From assembly GCA_020216575.1 (NCBI GenBank), contig JAIUYC010000028.1, positions 1-11,734 on the forward strand: a stretch of 11,734 nt of DNA, read 5' to 3'. How positions within the stretch are numbered: the first letter of the stretch is position 1; each line of letters starts with the position of its first letter. Of the stretch, positions 1 to 7,187 are shown piece after piece. Made by a program: the position numbers and the translations under genes. Source of the DNA: Coleofasciculus sp. S288. Its GTDB lineage: Bacteria > Cyanobacteriota > Cyanobacteriia > Cyanobacteriales > Coleofasciculaceae. Below the pieces are notes generated by a model. The model saw nothing but the letters and a program-made list of their open reading frames with translations, did not search any database and had not been told where the DNA came from.

Positions 1-2
1 TA

Positions 3-494
3 GGTAAAGCATACATGGGACACCCTCTCGCGCTACAAGTAATAGCTAAAGAAATCAAAATTGATTTTCATGCCAGTGTTGCCGGATATTGGGAAAGGTT
101 CGGTTTTGAAATTGAGGAGGTCGAGAAAAGTTTAGAAGAAGCTACAAAAGGCAACACAGTAGGGCAAGATGATTGGAAACTAGATAGCTATTCTAGAGAA
201 TTAAGAATAATGGTTAAAAAAAGACTGAAAATAACATTTGAAAGACTAAAAAATAATGCTTATGTTGCTTTTGAGTTGATCTGTAAAGTTTCTGTATATC
301 GTCGCCCTGAAAGGGAAACTGCTTGGTTAATTCAATTGGAAGGCGACTACGACAGAAAAGAAATTAGGAGAGCTTTAGACATATTAAAAGACCGCGCATT
401 AGTTGAAATCACTTATGATCCTACACGCAAAACAAATTTGTTTGGATTACACAATCTAATTCGCTCTCAAGCCTTATCTTGTCGTCGTCAGTAG
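3..494 (+). CDS. C-terminal part of an NB-ARC (STAND/NLR-like) ATPase, 5' end outside the window
   Basis: The frame is open to the left edge of the window, so the ATG at 15 is only an internal methionine and the gene starts upstream. The first residues carry the GHPLAL motif (about residues 10-15 of the visible part), the GLPLA-type motif near the end of NB-ARC domains. A winged-helix-like segment follows, ending in FGLHNLIRSQAL, which sits where the MHD-type motif (LHxLIR) is found in this family. NB-ARC proteins are nucleotide-switched sensors that oligomerise when they detect a ligand. The P-loop and any N-terminal effector domain lie outside the window. The frame ends with TAG at 492, and a TGA follows in the same frame at 501, before the TPR frame opens at 510. 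Typical NB-ARC-TPR proteins continue straight from this motif into TPRs, so this is probably the middle of a split gene. The family call is secure; whether a functional protein is made is not. Confidence 0.75.
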   Translation, partial: GKAYMGHPLALQVIAKEIKIDFHASVAGYWERFGFEIEEVEKSLEEATKGNTVGQDDWKLDSYSRELRIMVKKRLKITFERLKNNAYVAFELICKVSVYRRPERETAWLIQLEGDYDRKEIRRALDILKDRALVEITYDPTRKTNLFGLHNLIRSQALSCRRQ

Positions 495-509
495 TTTTAT
501 TGAAAAATA

Positions 510-2591
510 ATGGATTACTTGTTGCCACGAGAAGGCATTATTATCCAACTCTATTTGAAGAGATGCCTGGTCAGAATTTATAGGATTCATAAGTTATATA
601 AAAGGCAAGATACTAACTTAGATAAAAAGAGAAAATTTAATAAATTTCTTAGAGAAGAATTAAACTCTATTAAGATTGCAGTTCTAACTTCTCTAAAGCG
701 TATTTTGTTCAGATTTTCATCCAAAAAAAACTTTTTAAAGTCCTCTACTTTGTCTTTGTTACTTATTAAATATCTTGATCTAGATATAATTACTGTTCTT
801 CCACAGAATAATTCACTGGAAAGTGATGCTTACTATAGAGCAGCAAGATATTATCTAGAGGGTTATTTGCTAGAAGAGCGAGAGATATCGCACGAAAATA
901 ATATAGATAGAATAGAAGGATATCTCCAAGCATTCGAGAATTTGTGCGAAGTACAGGACTGGGAGAGAGCAAATAAGATTATGAGTCTTTATCTTGATAA
1001 AGCATATCTTTCTCTACCAATTCTCAGTAAAATTTTAATTACTTGGGGATATGAGCAAAGAGCAAGTACTTTGTATGCTAAGTTATGGCAATACTCAGAT
1101 ATAAATGATAAAGATGATTATTTTATTCAATTAGGAAATTTGTTTACAGGCTTGCTTAAATATGAAGAAGGCATCGATTGTCATAAAAAAGCACTTTCAA
1201 TAATTCAAAGCAAAAAAAATAATAAAACCAAAAGTAAATGGGAATTAGAACGGGAATGTCGTTGTTTAAATACATTAGGACAAAATTATACTACTTTAGG
1301 TGATTATCAATCTGCTGTATTGTGCCACAGAAAAGCACTTGAGATTATAATAGAAAATAAGAGAAAAATAGGATGCTGGAATAAGTTTAAGACAGAGTAC
1401 TGGAATAAATTTTGGGAAAAATACTCGATATTCAGAAGTATATTCCTACTGTTAAATCTTGTTGCAATATGTCTGGTATTTGCGATTGGCAACCCAGTAC
1501 TAGCACAAATGCTTGTTCCATTATTCGTTTTGCTAATGAATTCAATACCTACATCTATAGGAGTATCTGAAAATATTTTGGCAGATACGCTAAACCGCTT
1601 AGGCTATGTTTATTTTAAAATAGAAGAATATCAAACAGCTATTAAGTGTTATGAAAAAGCTCTTGATGAAGCTTCTTCAAATAAGAAAAATTCTAGCGAA
1701 CTTATTGACTCTTTATGCAATGTAGGCGACTTGTATCTGCGTATTGAAGATAGTCAGAATTCGATAAATTATTATCAAAAAGCTCTTCAAGTCGTTCGAG
1801 GTAGGATACTTTACAATAAGCAAACCCAAGAAGGAGTTGTTCTTCAGAAATTGGGTTCTGCCTATATATTTAGGAAAGATTATCAAAAAGCTGAAGAACA
1901 ATATGCTGAGGCTCTGGTATGCTTTCAGAAAAGTGAAAATAGAGGCAGAGAAGCTTCAATCTTGAATTGTTTAGGTTGTCTTTACTTTGATTTGAGAAAG
2001 TTCAACAAAGCTATTGAATACTATGAACAAGCTATCTTGATATATCAACAAACTGAAGATTATAGTAATGAAAGGATCGTCAGACAAAATTTGGATGTCG
2101 CTTCTCAATACTTAGGGCTTGCTGAAGCTGAAACCATTGGTACAGGGCTTGATAGGGTTGAAGAAATTTATACCAAAGTCATAAGCCCTCAGCAGACATC
2201 TAACTTATCACCTCAAGCCCTGATTGAGCATTATCTTCAAGCTGACTCAAGCGAACTAGAACCAGCAGATATCCGCAAAATCGAGCAAGCTCTGAAGTCC
2301 AATACTTTAGATGCAAGTATGCTCGCTCAGGGGTTCATACTTTTAAGAAAAGAGAAGGGTCTCGATCTTGTTAACAATCAGTTGGATTGGATCTATGAAC
2401 TGGCTTGTATTGCAGATGGTAGTAAGCCTCGCTACTTTTTACCTTCTCCCAAACCAACAGGTCGGCTAGCTTCAACAGCTTGGATGGAAGCTCTGTTAAA
2501 ACAAGGTTTGCTTGGGGAATATTCCTCTCGTATTGCAATAACTCTGGGAGCCTTCGGTGTTTTTATCCCTGAAATGGTTTCACCTCTATAA
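510..2591 (+). CDS. TPR-repeat protein with a central membrane hairpin (TPR part of an NLR-like protein)
   Basis: This 693-residue frame lies in the same phase as the NB-ARC piece, 15 bases beyond its stop. Residues 1-100 are basic and unassigned. Residues 105-160 (YYRAARYYLEGYLL, then FENLCEVQDWERA) resemble the linker that joins the winged helix to the TPRs in NB-ARC-TPR proteins. TPR units are visible at about 203-236, 250-283, 357-390, 398-431, 442-475 and 482-515, with the usual Y/A/YxxAL spacing. Residues 306-350 are strongly hydrophobic, contain a central GNP turn and could form two membrane passes, which is unusual inside a TPR array. From about 583 the first copy of a duplicated module begins and is cut by TAA at 2589. 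I see no clear Shine-Dalgarno before the ATG at 510. TPRs usually bind proteins and may be the sensing part here. Domain calls are good; independent expression is uncertain. Confidence 0.7.
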   Translation: MDYLLPREGIIIQLYLKRCLVRIYRIHKLYKRQDTNLDKKRKFNKFLREELNSIKIAVLTSLKRILFRFSSKKNFLKSSTLSLLLIKYLDLDIITVLPQNNSLESDAYYRAARYYLEGYLLEEREISHENNIDRIEGYLQAFENLCEVQDWERANKIMSLYLDKAYLSLPILSKILITWGYEQRASTLYAKLWQYSDINDKDDYFIQLGNLFTGLLKYEEGIDCHKKALSIIQSKKNNKTKSKWELERECRCLNTLGQNYTTLGDYQSAVLCHRKALEIIIENKRKIGCWNKFKTEYWNKFWEKYSIFRSIFLLLNLVAICLVFAIGNPVLAQMLVPLFVLLMNSIPTSIGVSENILADTLNRLGYVYFKIEEYQTAIKCYEKALDEASSNKKNSSELIDSLCNVGDLYLRIEDSQNSINYYQKALQVVRGRILYNKQTQEGVVLQKLGSAYIFRKDYQKAEEQYAEALVCFQKSENRGREASILNCLGCLYFDLRKFNKAIEYYEQAILIYQQTEDYSNERIVRQNLDVASQYLGLAEAETIGTGLDRVEEIYTKVISPQQTSNLSPQALIEHYLQADSSELEPADIRKIEQALKSNTLDASMLAQGFILLRKEKGLDLVNNQLDWIYELACIADGSKPRYFLPSPKPTGRLASTAWMEALLKQGLLGEYSSRIAITLGAFGVFIPEMVSPL

Positions 2592-2970
2592 TTCCTGTTC
2601 ACCAACCCCAAATATGCATATGAGAGCAGAGATGCAGCATTAATCTATTTAAGCCTAATTGGTTCGTCAGAAGTCGTATCAATGCTCATCCAGGCAGCAG
2701 ATACCACCCAAAGGGAAGATAATTATCATCTTCCCATTCGAGGGCTATTTGGTTTGTTATTAATTGACAATGTTAACGTGCTTGCAGAGCAGCTTCATAA
2801 AGCGTTGCCATATGCAGATTTAAGCGCTTATGCGTATGGACTCGCAGGTAGTCGTGACCCTGAGGGTCGAGTTCTATTGGAAACGATGAAGAATCATCCC
2901 AATGAGCGAGTCCGTACCGCAATAGACAATGCACTCAATAGCCGCTGGATATCAGCTCCTAGGAATGCTA
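2256..2970 (+). repeat. Tandem module, copy 1 (interrupted)
   Basis: This is the first copy of a coding duplication. It runs from about LEPADIRKIEQAL to SRWISAPR. Shared signatures with copy 2 are KPTGRLAS, FIPEM, FLFTNP, RGLxGLLL, NVLAEQ, AYGLxGSR and RVLLExMKNHxNERV. Near the end the DNA is almost identical to copy 2, including an exact 19-base match at 2865-2883 and 3885-3903. The offset between the copies there is 1020 bases. Confidence 0.85.
2589..2591 (+). other. In-frame TAA interrupting the duplicated module
   Basis: In copy two the sequence runs IRPLTFLFTNP. In copy one it runs VSPL-stop-FLFTNP, so the TAA occupies the place of a threonine codon. Similarity to copy two continues in the same frame on both sides, which shows that the open frames 510-2591 and 2682-4478 were once one gene. 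Confidence 0.85.
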
Positions 2971-4478
2971 GTTCAATCGTTGCTGCTGAGGCGCAAGGCT
3001 TACTTGCTAAGCATCAGATTCATCAAATTCAATCTGCTCTCAATCTGATGGAGTCATCCTATGTCGATGAGTGGAAGCTTTGTTTCCTAACTGACAATCA
3101 ACATTTGATGCTAGAAGATATTCTCATCAAAGCTCTTTCCTTTGGAGATCACATAGCTCAGCATAAAGCTATCAAAGCACTATGTTGGCTAATGGGTACA
3201 ACTATTCAAGAATGGAACAGTAATTCAGGGTTGATTGTAGGTAAACGACCGCCACTCTGGCATAGAAAATTGTCTTCTGAGAAGATTCAAGAAATAGAAA
3301 AGTTTCTACAGGGACAAAACCTTGATCCGAAAACTCTAGCGGAAGGTTGCTTGCTCCTAACAAAAGAGAAGGGGATTAATCCAGTGTATAGCCAAGCTGA
3401 AGCTGGTTGGCTATATGAAATTGCTGTTGTTGCAGATGGTGGCAAACCTCGACGGAATTTAATCACCCCAAAACCGACCGGTCGATTAGCTTCTGTTGAT
3501 TGGATGAAAAAGTTTTTACGAAATGAATTTCCGCAAGAATGGTCATGCTGGATCGCCCAAACATTAGGAGCGCTTGGGATTTTTATCCCAGAGATGATTC
3601 GTCCTCTTACGTTTCTATTTACTAATCCACAATATACAGAAGCGGATCGAGATGAGGCATTAATATATTTAGTAATGATTGGTACGCCACAAGTTACATC
3701 AGTACTAGTTCAATCGGCTGATCTTATTTTGAAACGTGAAGAAAATTATTATTCTGGTCGAGGACTTTTGGGGTTATTGCTACATGATGATATTAATGTT
3801 CTTGCTGAGCAAAAACTCAAAAATCCTCCGGCTACTTATATGTTTCCCTATGCTTACGGACTCGTAGGTAGCCGTAACCCTCAAGGTCGAGTTCTATTGG
3901 AAAAGATGAAGAACCATTCCAATGAGCGAGTCTGTAATGCAATAAAGCATGCGCTTAGCAAACCTTGGGTATCGGCTCCCAGAAGTGATACTTTAGTGCA
4001 AGTAGCTTCTCCTGAACAAGTATCTAGCGAGGCTAAAACATCAATTTTTGAGCGTTTTACAGAGAAGTCCATAAAAGTGATGATGTTGGCGCTGGAAGAA
4101 TCACAACGGTTAGGACATAATTTTGTGGGCACTGAAATGATCCTACTAGGCTTAATTGGAGAAGGCACAAGTATTGCTGCCGAAACGCTAAACTTGAATA
4201 AAATTAGCCTTGAAAATGCACGAGTTGAAGTTGAGAAGATAATTGGACGTGGATCTGATGATGTTGCAGAGGAAATCTCATTCACACCACAGGCTAAGCG
4301 TCTACTGGAGCTATCGAAAACAGAAGCTGATCAACTTGGACATAACTATGTCGGCACTGAACACTTACTCTTAGGGCTTATCAGGGGAGGGGATGGAGCG
4401 GGAGTGCAAGTTCTAGAAAACTTAAGTGTGAATCTACAAAGACTTAGGGAATTGATTTTACAGGCGATCTCTTCATAG
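2682..4478 (+). CDS. Duplicated-module protein ending in a ClpC-like Clp_N domain, no AAA+ ATPase
   Basis: The 598-residue frame is in phase with the TPR frame, separated from it by a single in-frame TAA. The ATG at 2682 lies inside the first module copy (it aligns with a valine in copy two) and has no Shine-Dalgarno, so it is probably not a native start. Residues 1-94 finish copy one and about 198-434 are copy two. Residues 95-197 between them are helical-looking and unassigned. Residues 455-596 hold two Clp_N repeats: FERFTEKSIKVMMLA, LGHNFVGTEMILLGLIGEG and IIGRGS, then FTPQAKRLLELS and LGHNYVGTEHLLLGLI. They closely resemble the start of cyanobacterial ClpC, whose N domain binds adaptors and substrates. 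No Walker motifs follow, so there is no unfoldase activity. I infer a docking role toward Clp machinery or its adaptors; this is untested. Confidence 0.7.
   Translation: MLIQAADTTQREDNYHLPIRGLFGLLLIDNVNVLAEQLHKALPYADLSAYAYGLAGSRDPEGRVLLETMKNHPNERVRTAIDNALNSRWISAPRNASSIVAAEAQGLLAKHQIHQIQSALNLMESSYVDEWKLCFLTDNQHLMLEDILIKALSFGDHIAQHKAIKALCWLMGTTIQEWNSNSGLIVGKRPPLWHRKLSSEKIQEIEKFLQGQNLDPKTLAEGCLLLTKEKGINPVYSQAEAGWLYEIAVVADGGKPRRNLITPKPTGRLASVDWMKKFLRNEFPQEWSCWIAQTLGALGIFIPEMIRPLTFLFTNPQYTEADRDEALIYLVMIGTPQVTSVLVQSADLILKREENYYSGRGLLGLLLHDDINVLAEQKLKNPPATYMFPYAYGLVGSRNPQGRVLLEKMKNHSNERVCNAIKHALSKPWVSAPRSDTLVQVASPEQVSSEAKTSIFERFTEKSIKVMMLALEESQRLGHNFVGTEMILLGLIGEGTSIAAETLNLNKISLENARVEVEKIIGRGSDDVAEEISFTPQAKRLLELSKTEADQLGHNYVGTEHLLLGLIRGGDGAGVQVLENLSVNLQRLRELILQAISS
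3270..3990 (+). repeat. Tandem module, copy 2 (intact)
   Basis: This is the second, uninterrupted copy of the module of about 240 residues. It runs from about LSSEKIQEIEKFL to SKPWVSAPR and leads directly into the linker before the Clp_N repeats. The helical look and the NERV-type repeat ending suggest an alpha-solenoid (HEAT-like) fold, but I do not recognise a named family. Confidence 0.85.
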
Positions 4479-4630
4479 CTCAAACAAAATTTCTATTCAG
4501 GGACTATCCCACAACCCACGTTCCACACTTTGCTAAATTATTAAAGCCAAAACCTTATTCGATTCAAGACTTTAATAAAAATCTTCGTAAGGCAGTCGAA
4601 GTAGCCTTTGCTTCTCTTTCAAATCACTAG
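4448..4630 (+). pseudogene. Possible start-less C-terminal gene remnant
   Basis: After the Clp_N frame ends, a different frame is open from 4448 to TAG at 4628. It has no methionine and reads like a real protein tail, including FLFRDYPTTHVPHFAKLLKP followed by YSIQDFNKNLRKAVEVAF. I cannot assign it to a family. It may be the end of a gene whose beginning was deleted, or chance. It accounts for most of the gap between the two convergent units. Confidence 0.25.
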
Positions 4631-4636
4631 ATAGGT

Positions 4637-4657
4637 GACAACTATTTGTCGTTTTTT
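4637..4657 (+). terminator. Weak candidate terminator for the NLR-like unit
   Basis: GACAA-CTAT-TTGTC forms a five-pair hairpin followed by G and six T, in the right orientation for plus-strand transcripts. The stem is short and AT-rich, and it overlaps the last codons of the convergent GTPase gene. Confidence 0.25.
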
Positions 4658-5820
4658 GCCTCTTTATAACCTTCTTTGGCAGTCTTAAGAATAGTTTGAA
4701 CAGACTGCTTATCCTTCATGATTTCATCAACCGCTGTTTTCAAATTTTCTTCATTAACTTGCCCTGAGTTTTTGGTGCTAAGCAACTTTGAAATAGCCTT
4801 CATGTAAATAATTCCTGCTGCTACTGTAACCCCATAGATGGTCGCCCCCATTACAGCAGCACCCCCAACTGAACCAAGTCCAGGCACAAATTTGAATACA
4901 CTCCCAACTACCATAGAACCCACAGCAAAAGCACCCAAGTTGGTCACAATCCCTGTTGCAATACTTTTGATAAGATTTTCCGAAAATGGGAGTTCAAGTT
5001 CTCTGTTAATCCGCACATACATCGTCCATATATTGCCAGCAGCCGCTGCAATATCTGCACCAGGTACTGGGATAAAAGCACTCGCAACAGCAATTCCTGC
5101 GTGCAATTTGACGATTCCAGCTAATTTTCCTGGAAGACTTTCATCGGCTTGCTGGTTCAATGCCTTTGCTAATCCAACGGCTACTTGAAATAATTGGCTC
5201 TGGTTGTTCATAGCTTTACTCTCCGGTTTTTTTTGTGCAATCATTTGTAACTTGAAAGCATTCCCTACAGTTGTAGTTAGCTCTAGTAAATCACCCACTC
5301 CCCAAGCATCAATACTGGAACCATCAGGCAAGCCTAGCGATTTCGCTAAGACTGGAATCACCGGTACGTTTTCTGGTACGTTAGCTTGAATAAATTCAAC
5401 ATATTGCTCATAGTCACCGTAGGACTGAGTAACTGTGACAATACAAGGGATATCCAACTCACTGCAAAGGTGAATAAACTTTTGTTGTACCTTTTGCCAT
5501 CTGGAAGATTGTGCGCTTACACAAAGCCACACGCAATGCACCCTTTTGTTGATATTTGTATCTTTTGAACGCTCATTGATAAATTGATCAACTGCATCAA
5601 CAGTCTCTTGGGAAGCTTCGACCTCAAAGCCTTTCGTGTCGAAGAGGCGTAGCTGGCTCCTGGGTACTTTGTACGAAAAGATCTCCTGCGTGACCGGATC
5701 GCCAACGCCAGTCATTGATATATTGAGATTGAGTATCGCATTAATTAAGGTACTTTTACCTTCCCCTGTATTTCCAATAATGACTACATTAATATTGTCA
5801 TCCATTGAGTTCAAGGTCAT
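4642..5820 (-). CDS. GTPase with C-terminal hydrophobic (DUF697-like) domain, second of a pair
   Basis: This 392-residue protein is a TRAFAC-type GTPase. G1 is GNTGEGKST at 16-24, G2 is T44 and G3 is DTKG at 61-64. The G4 position reads TQSY at 131-134 in place of NKxD, and LAKS at 158-161 fits G5. The segment CVWLCVSAQSSRWQKV followed by DIPCIVTVTQ is typical of bacterial GTPases that carry a DUF697-type tail. Residues 238-345 are hydrophobic and glycine/alanine-rich (FIPVPGAD, then FVPGLGSVGG) and probably bind or cross the membrane. The charged tail 346-392 ends in KNDK. The start overlaps the stop of the upstream paralogue in an ATGA arrangement, so translation is probably coupled; AGGAAG lies about 8 bases upstream. 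Related pairs suggest the two proteins act together, possibly as a heterodimer. Substrate and role are unknown; a dynamin-like or defence role is inference. Confidence 0.8.
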   Translation of the reverse strand: MTLNSMDDNINVVIIGNTGEGKSTLINAILNLNISMTGVGDPVTQEIFSYKVPRSQLRLFDTKGFEVEASQETVDAVDQFINERSKDTNINKRVHCVWLCVSAQSSRWQKVQQKFIHLCSELDIPCIVTVTQSYGDYEQYVEFIQANVPENVPVIPVLAKSLGLPDGSSIDAWGVGDLLELTTTVGNAFKLQMIAQKKPESKAMNNQSQLFQVAVGLAKALNQQADESLPGKLAGIVKLHAGIAVASAFIPVPGADIAAAAGNIWTMYVRINRELELPFSENLIKSIATGIVTNLGAFAVGSMVVGSVFKFVPGLGSVGGAAVMGATIYGVTVAAGIIYMKAISKLLSTKNSGQVNEENLKTAVDEIMKDKQSVQTILKTAKEGYKEAKNDK

Positions 5821-7022
5821 TGTTTCTGCTTCCTAATCGTTTCTTCTATTAGTGTTGTTGCACCTGATACAACCTGATGTTGATGAGTCGATAGGGCTGA
5901 TGCGATCGCGTCAATAATTGAACCTGCTGTCGGGGATGTACCTGCTCGAACCATTTCGCTCACGGCGGCAATGTATGCGGTGCCAAATATTTTAACGACT
6001 GTTCCCGCAATAGTGCCGCCAACCAGTGTCGAAGTGATCTGACCTACAAAAGGAATAAACTTCATTGTTTCGGTAAAAATCAACTTCCCTCCCACCGTCG
6101 CCATGACAATTCCCAGAGTGCCTTTTGCAACAGCCATCTGCCCTTGTTTCTCAAGATTAATTCCCAGCGCCCTATTGATCTGGCGAATCATGTTCATTTC
6201 AAGCGGAACTAACAATGCCGCATGACCACCTGGAACAAAAGCAGCAGGAAAAGATAGACCAACCGATGCAAGTGCGGTCACATTAACCACTTTGGTCGCA
6301 GCTTCTAGTTTCCGATTAAAATCAGCAACCTGGGAAAACTTCAGTGCAGCTTGGCACGCTGTAGGAATTAGGCTCAAGGTTGCATCGAGTAGTTGAACCA
6401 GTCCAAAAGGCGCTACATGAAGCTTGCCAAAATACATTTCCTTCGCCAACACTGGAATAATGCTATCCGCTTCAGGCAAAGAGTCACCAATCACCTTCAA
6501 GAAAGCTTCAGAGGAATCGTCCTTCAAGTAAGACTTTGTAACGACCACAATAACGGGGATCTGAAGTTCAGAGCAAAGGCGAACCAGATCAATATGTACC
6601 TGTTGTAGTCGCCGTGATGTCGCCGAAATACAAAGCCAGACAATATGAACATGCTGCTTACTATCCTCATTCTTGCGGCAAGATTCGATTACTTCTCTGA
6701 CTGCACCAACTGTTCGTTCTGCATCTAGAACTTCAAAACCTTCAGTATCAAATAGAGTAAGAGGCTTATCTCGGTATTCATAACACCGAATCCCCTTCGT
6801 TACAGGGAAGCCAGCACCTGTCTCTGCTAGGTCAACACCCAGCATTGCATTAGCCAAAGTACTTTTACCATCTCCGCTGTTTCCTGCAAGCAGAATATTC
6901 ACAGGAGCATCAAAACCCAGAGCCTCATTATTCACAAGGTTGTCAACTGCATTAAGCTCTTCGTTATCTAGCGTGAGATCGGGCGGCACTGCCCAAGGAT
7001 TGTTCTGGTCTTCACTTCTCAT
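5817..7022 (-). CDS. GTPase with C-terminal hydrophobic (DUF697-like) domain, first of a pair
   Basis: This 401-residue protein is a clear paralogue of the gene downstream of it. After an N-terminal extension of about 40 residues come G1 GNSGDGKST at 47-55, G2 T75, G3 DTEG at 92-95, TKSY at 162-165 in the G4 position, and LAKE at 192-195. The segment HIVWLCISATSRRLQQVHID matches the same place in the partner. Residues 245-360 are hydrophobic with FVPGGH and FIPFVGQ elements that mirror the partner's FIPVPG and FVPGLG. The lysine of G4 is kept here but is glutamine in the partner, so the two may differ in nucleotide handling. It is first in a two-gene operon with a candidate promoter at 7061-7090. 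The start has only a weak AAGAGA-like ribosome site. One HIP1 site (5902-5909) lies in the gene. The GTPase call is secure; the biological role is not known. Confidence 0.82.
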   Translation of the reverse strand: MRSEDQNNPWAVPPDLTLDNEELNAVDNLVNNEALGFDAPVNILLAGNSGDGKSTLANAMLGVDLAETGAGFPVTKGIRCYEYRDKPLTLFDTEGFEVLDAERTVGAVREVIESCRKNEDSKQHVHIVWLCISATSRRLQQVHIDLVRLCSELQIPVIVVVTKSYLKDDSSEAFLKVIGDSLPEADSIIPVLAKEMYFGKLHVAPFGLVQLLDATLSLIPTACQAALKFSQVADFNRKLEAATKVVNVTALASVGLSFPAAFVPGGHAALLVPLEMNMIRQINRALGINLEKQGQMAVAKGTLGIVMATVGGKLIFTETMKFIPFVGQITSTLVGGTIAGTVVKIFGTAYIAAVSEMVRAGTSPTAGSIIDAIASALSTHQHQVVSGATTLIEETIRKQKQ

Positions 7023-7060
7023 TAATTATCTCTTAACTAGCTGCTTGGGCTGTTGCAACG

Positions 7061-7090
7061 ATTTTAAGCGAATTTTTTTTTTCGTGCCAA
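7061..7090 (-). promoter_or_regulatory. Candidate sigma-70 promoter of the GTPase operon
   Basis: On the minus strand TTGGCA (7085-7090) and TAAAAT (7061-7066) stand 18 bases apart, each one mismatch from the consensus, with an A-tract between them. The expected transcript start is near 7054, about 30 bases before the first GTPase start codon. Confidence 0.45.
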
Positions 7091-7187
7091 GATATCCACT
7101 GAGAGACTTGCGAAAAAATGAGACCCGTGCAGTTATAGGATAAGACGCGGTTGAGTAGGTTTCTGAGAAACGATTGAGTAGGAGAGA

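Noticed and set aside
492..2591. Stop-codon reassignment or readthrough as the reason for the interrupted NLR-like frame
   Set aside because: TAG, TGA and TAA all occur in the same unit, and the other genes of the window use ordinary stops, so a changed code is not needed; no readthrough signal is visible.
3881..4285. Open frame of 134 codons on the minus strand
   Set aside because: It lies opposite the clearly recognisable module copy 2 and Clp_N coding sequence and is serine/arginine-rich, as expected of a shadow frame.
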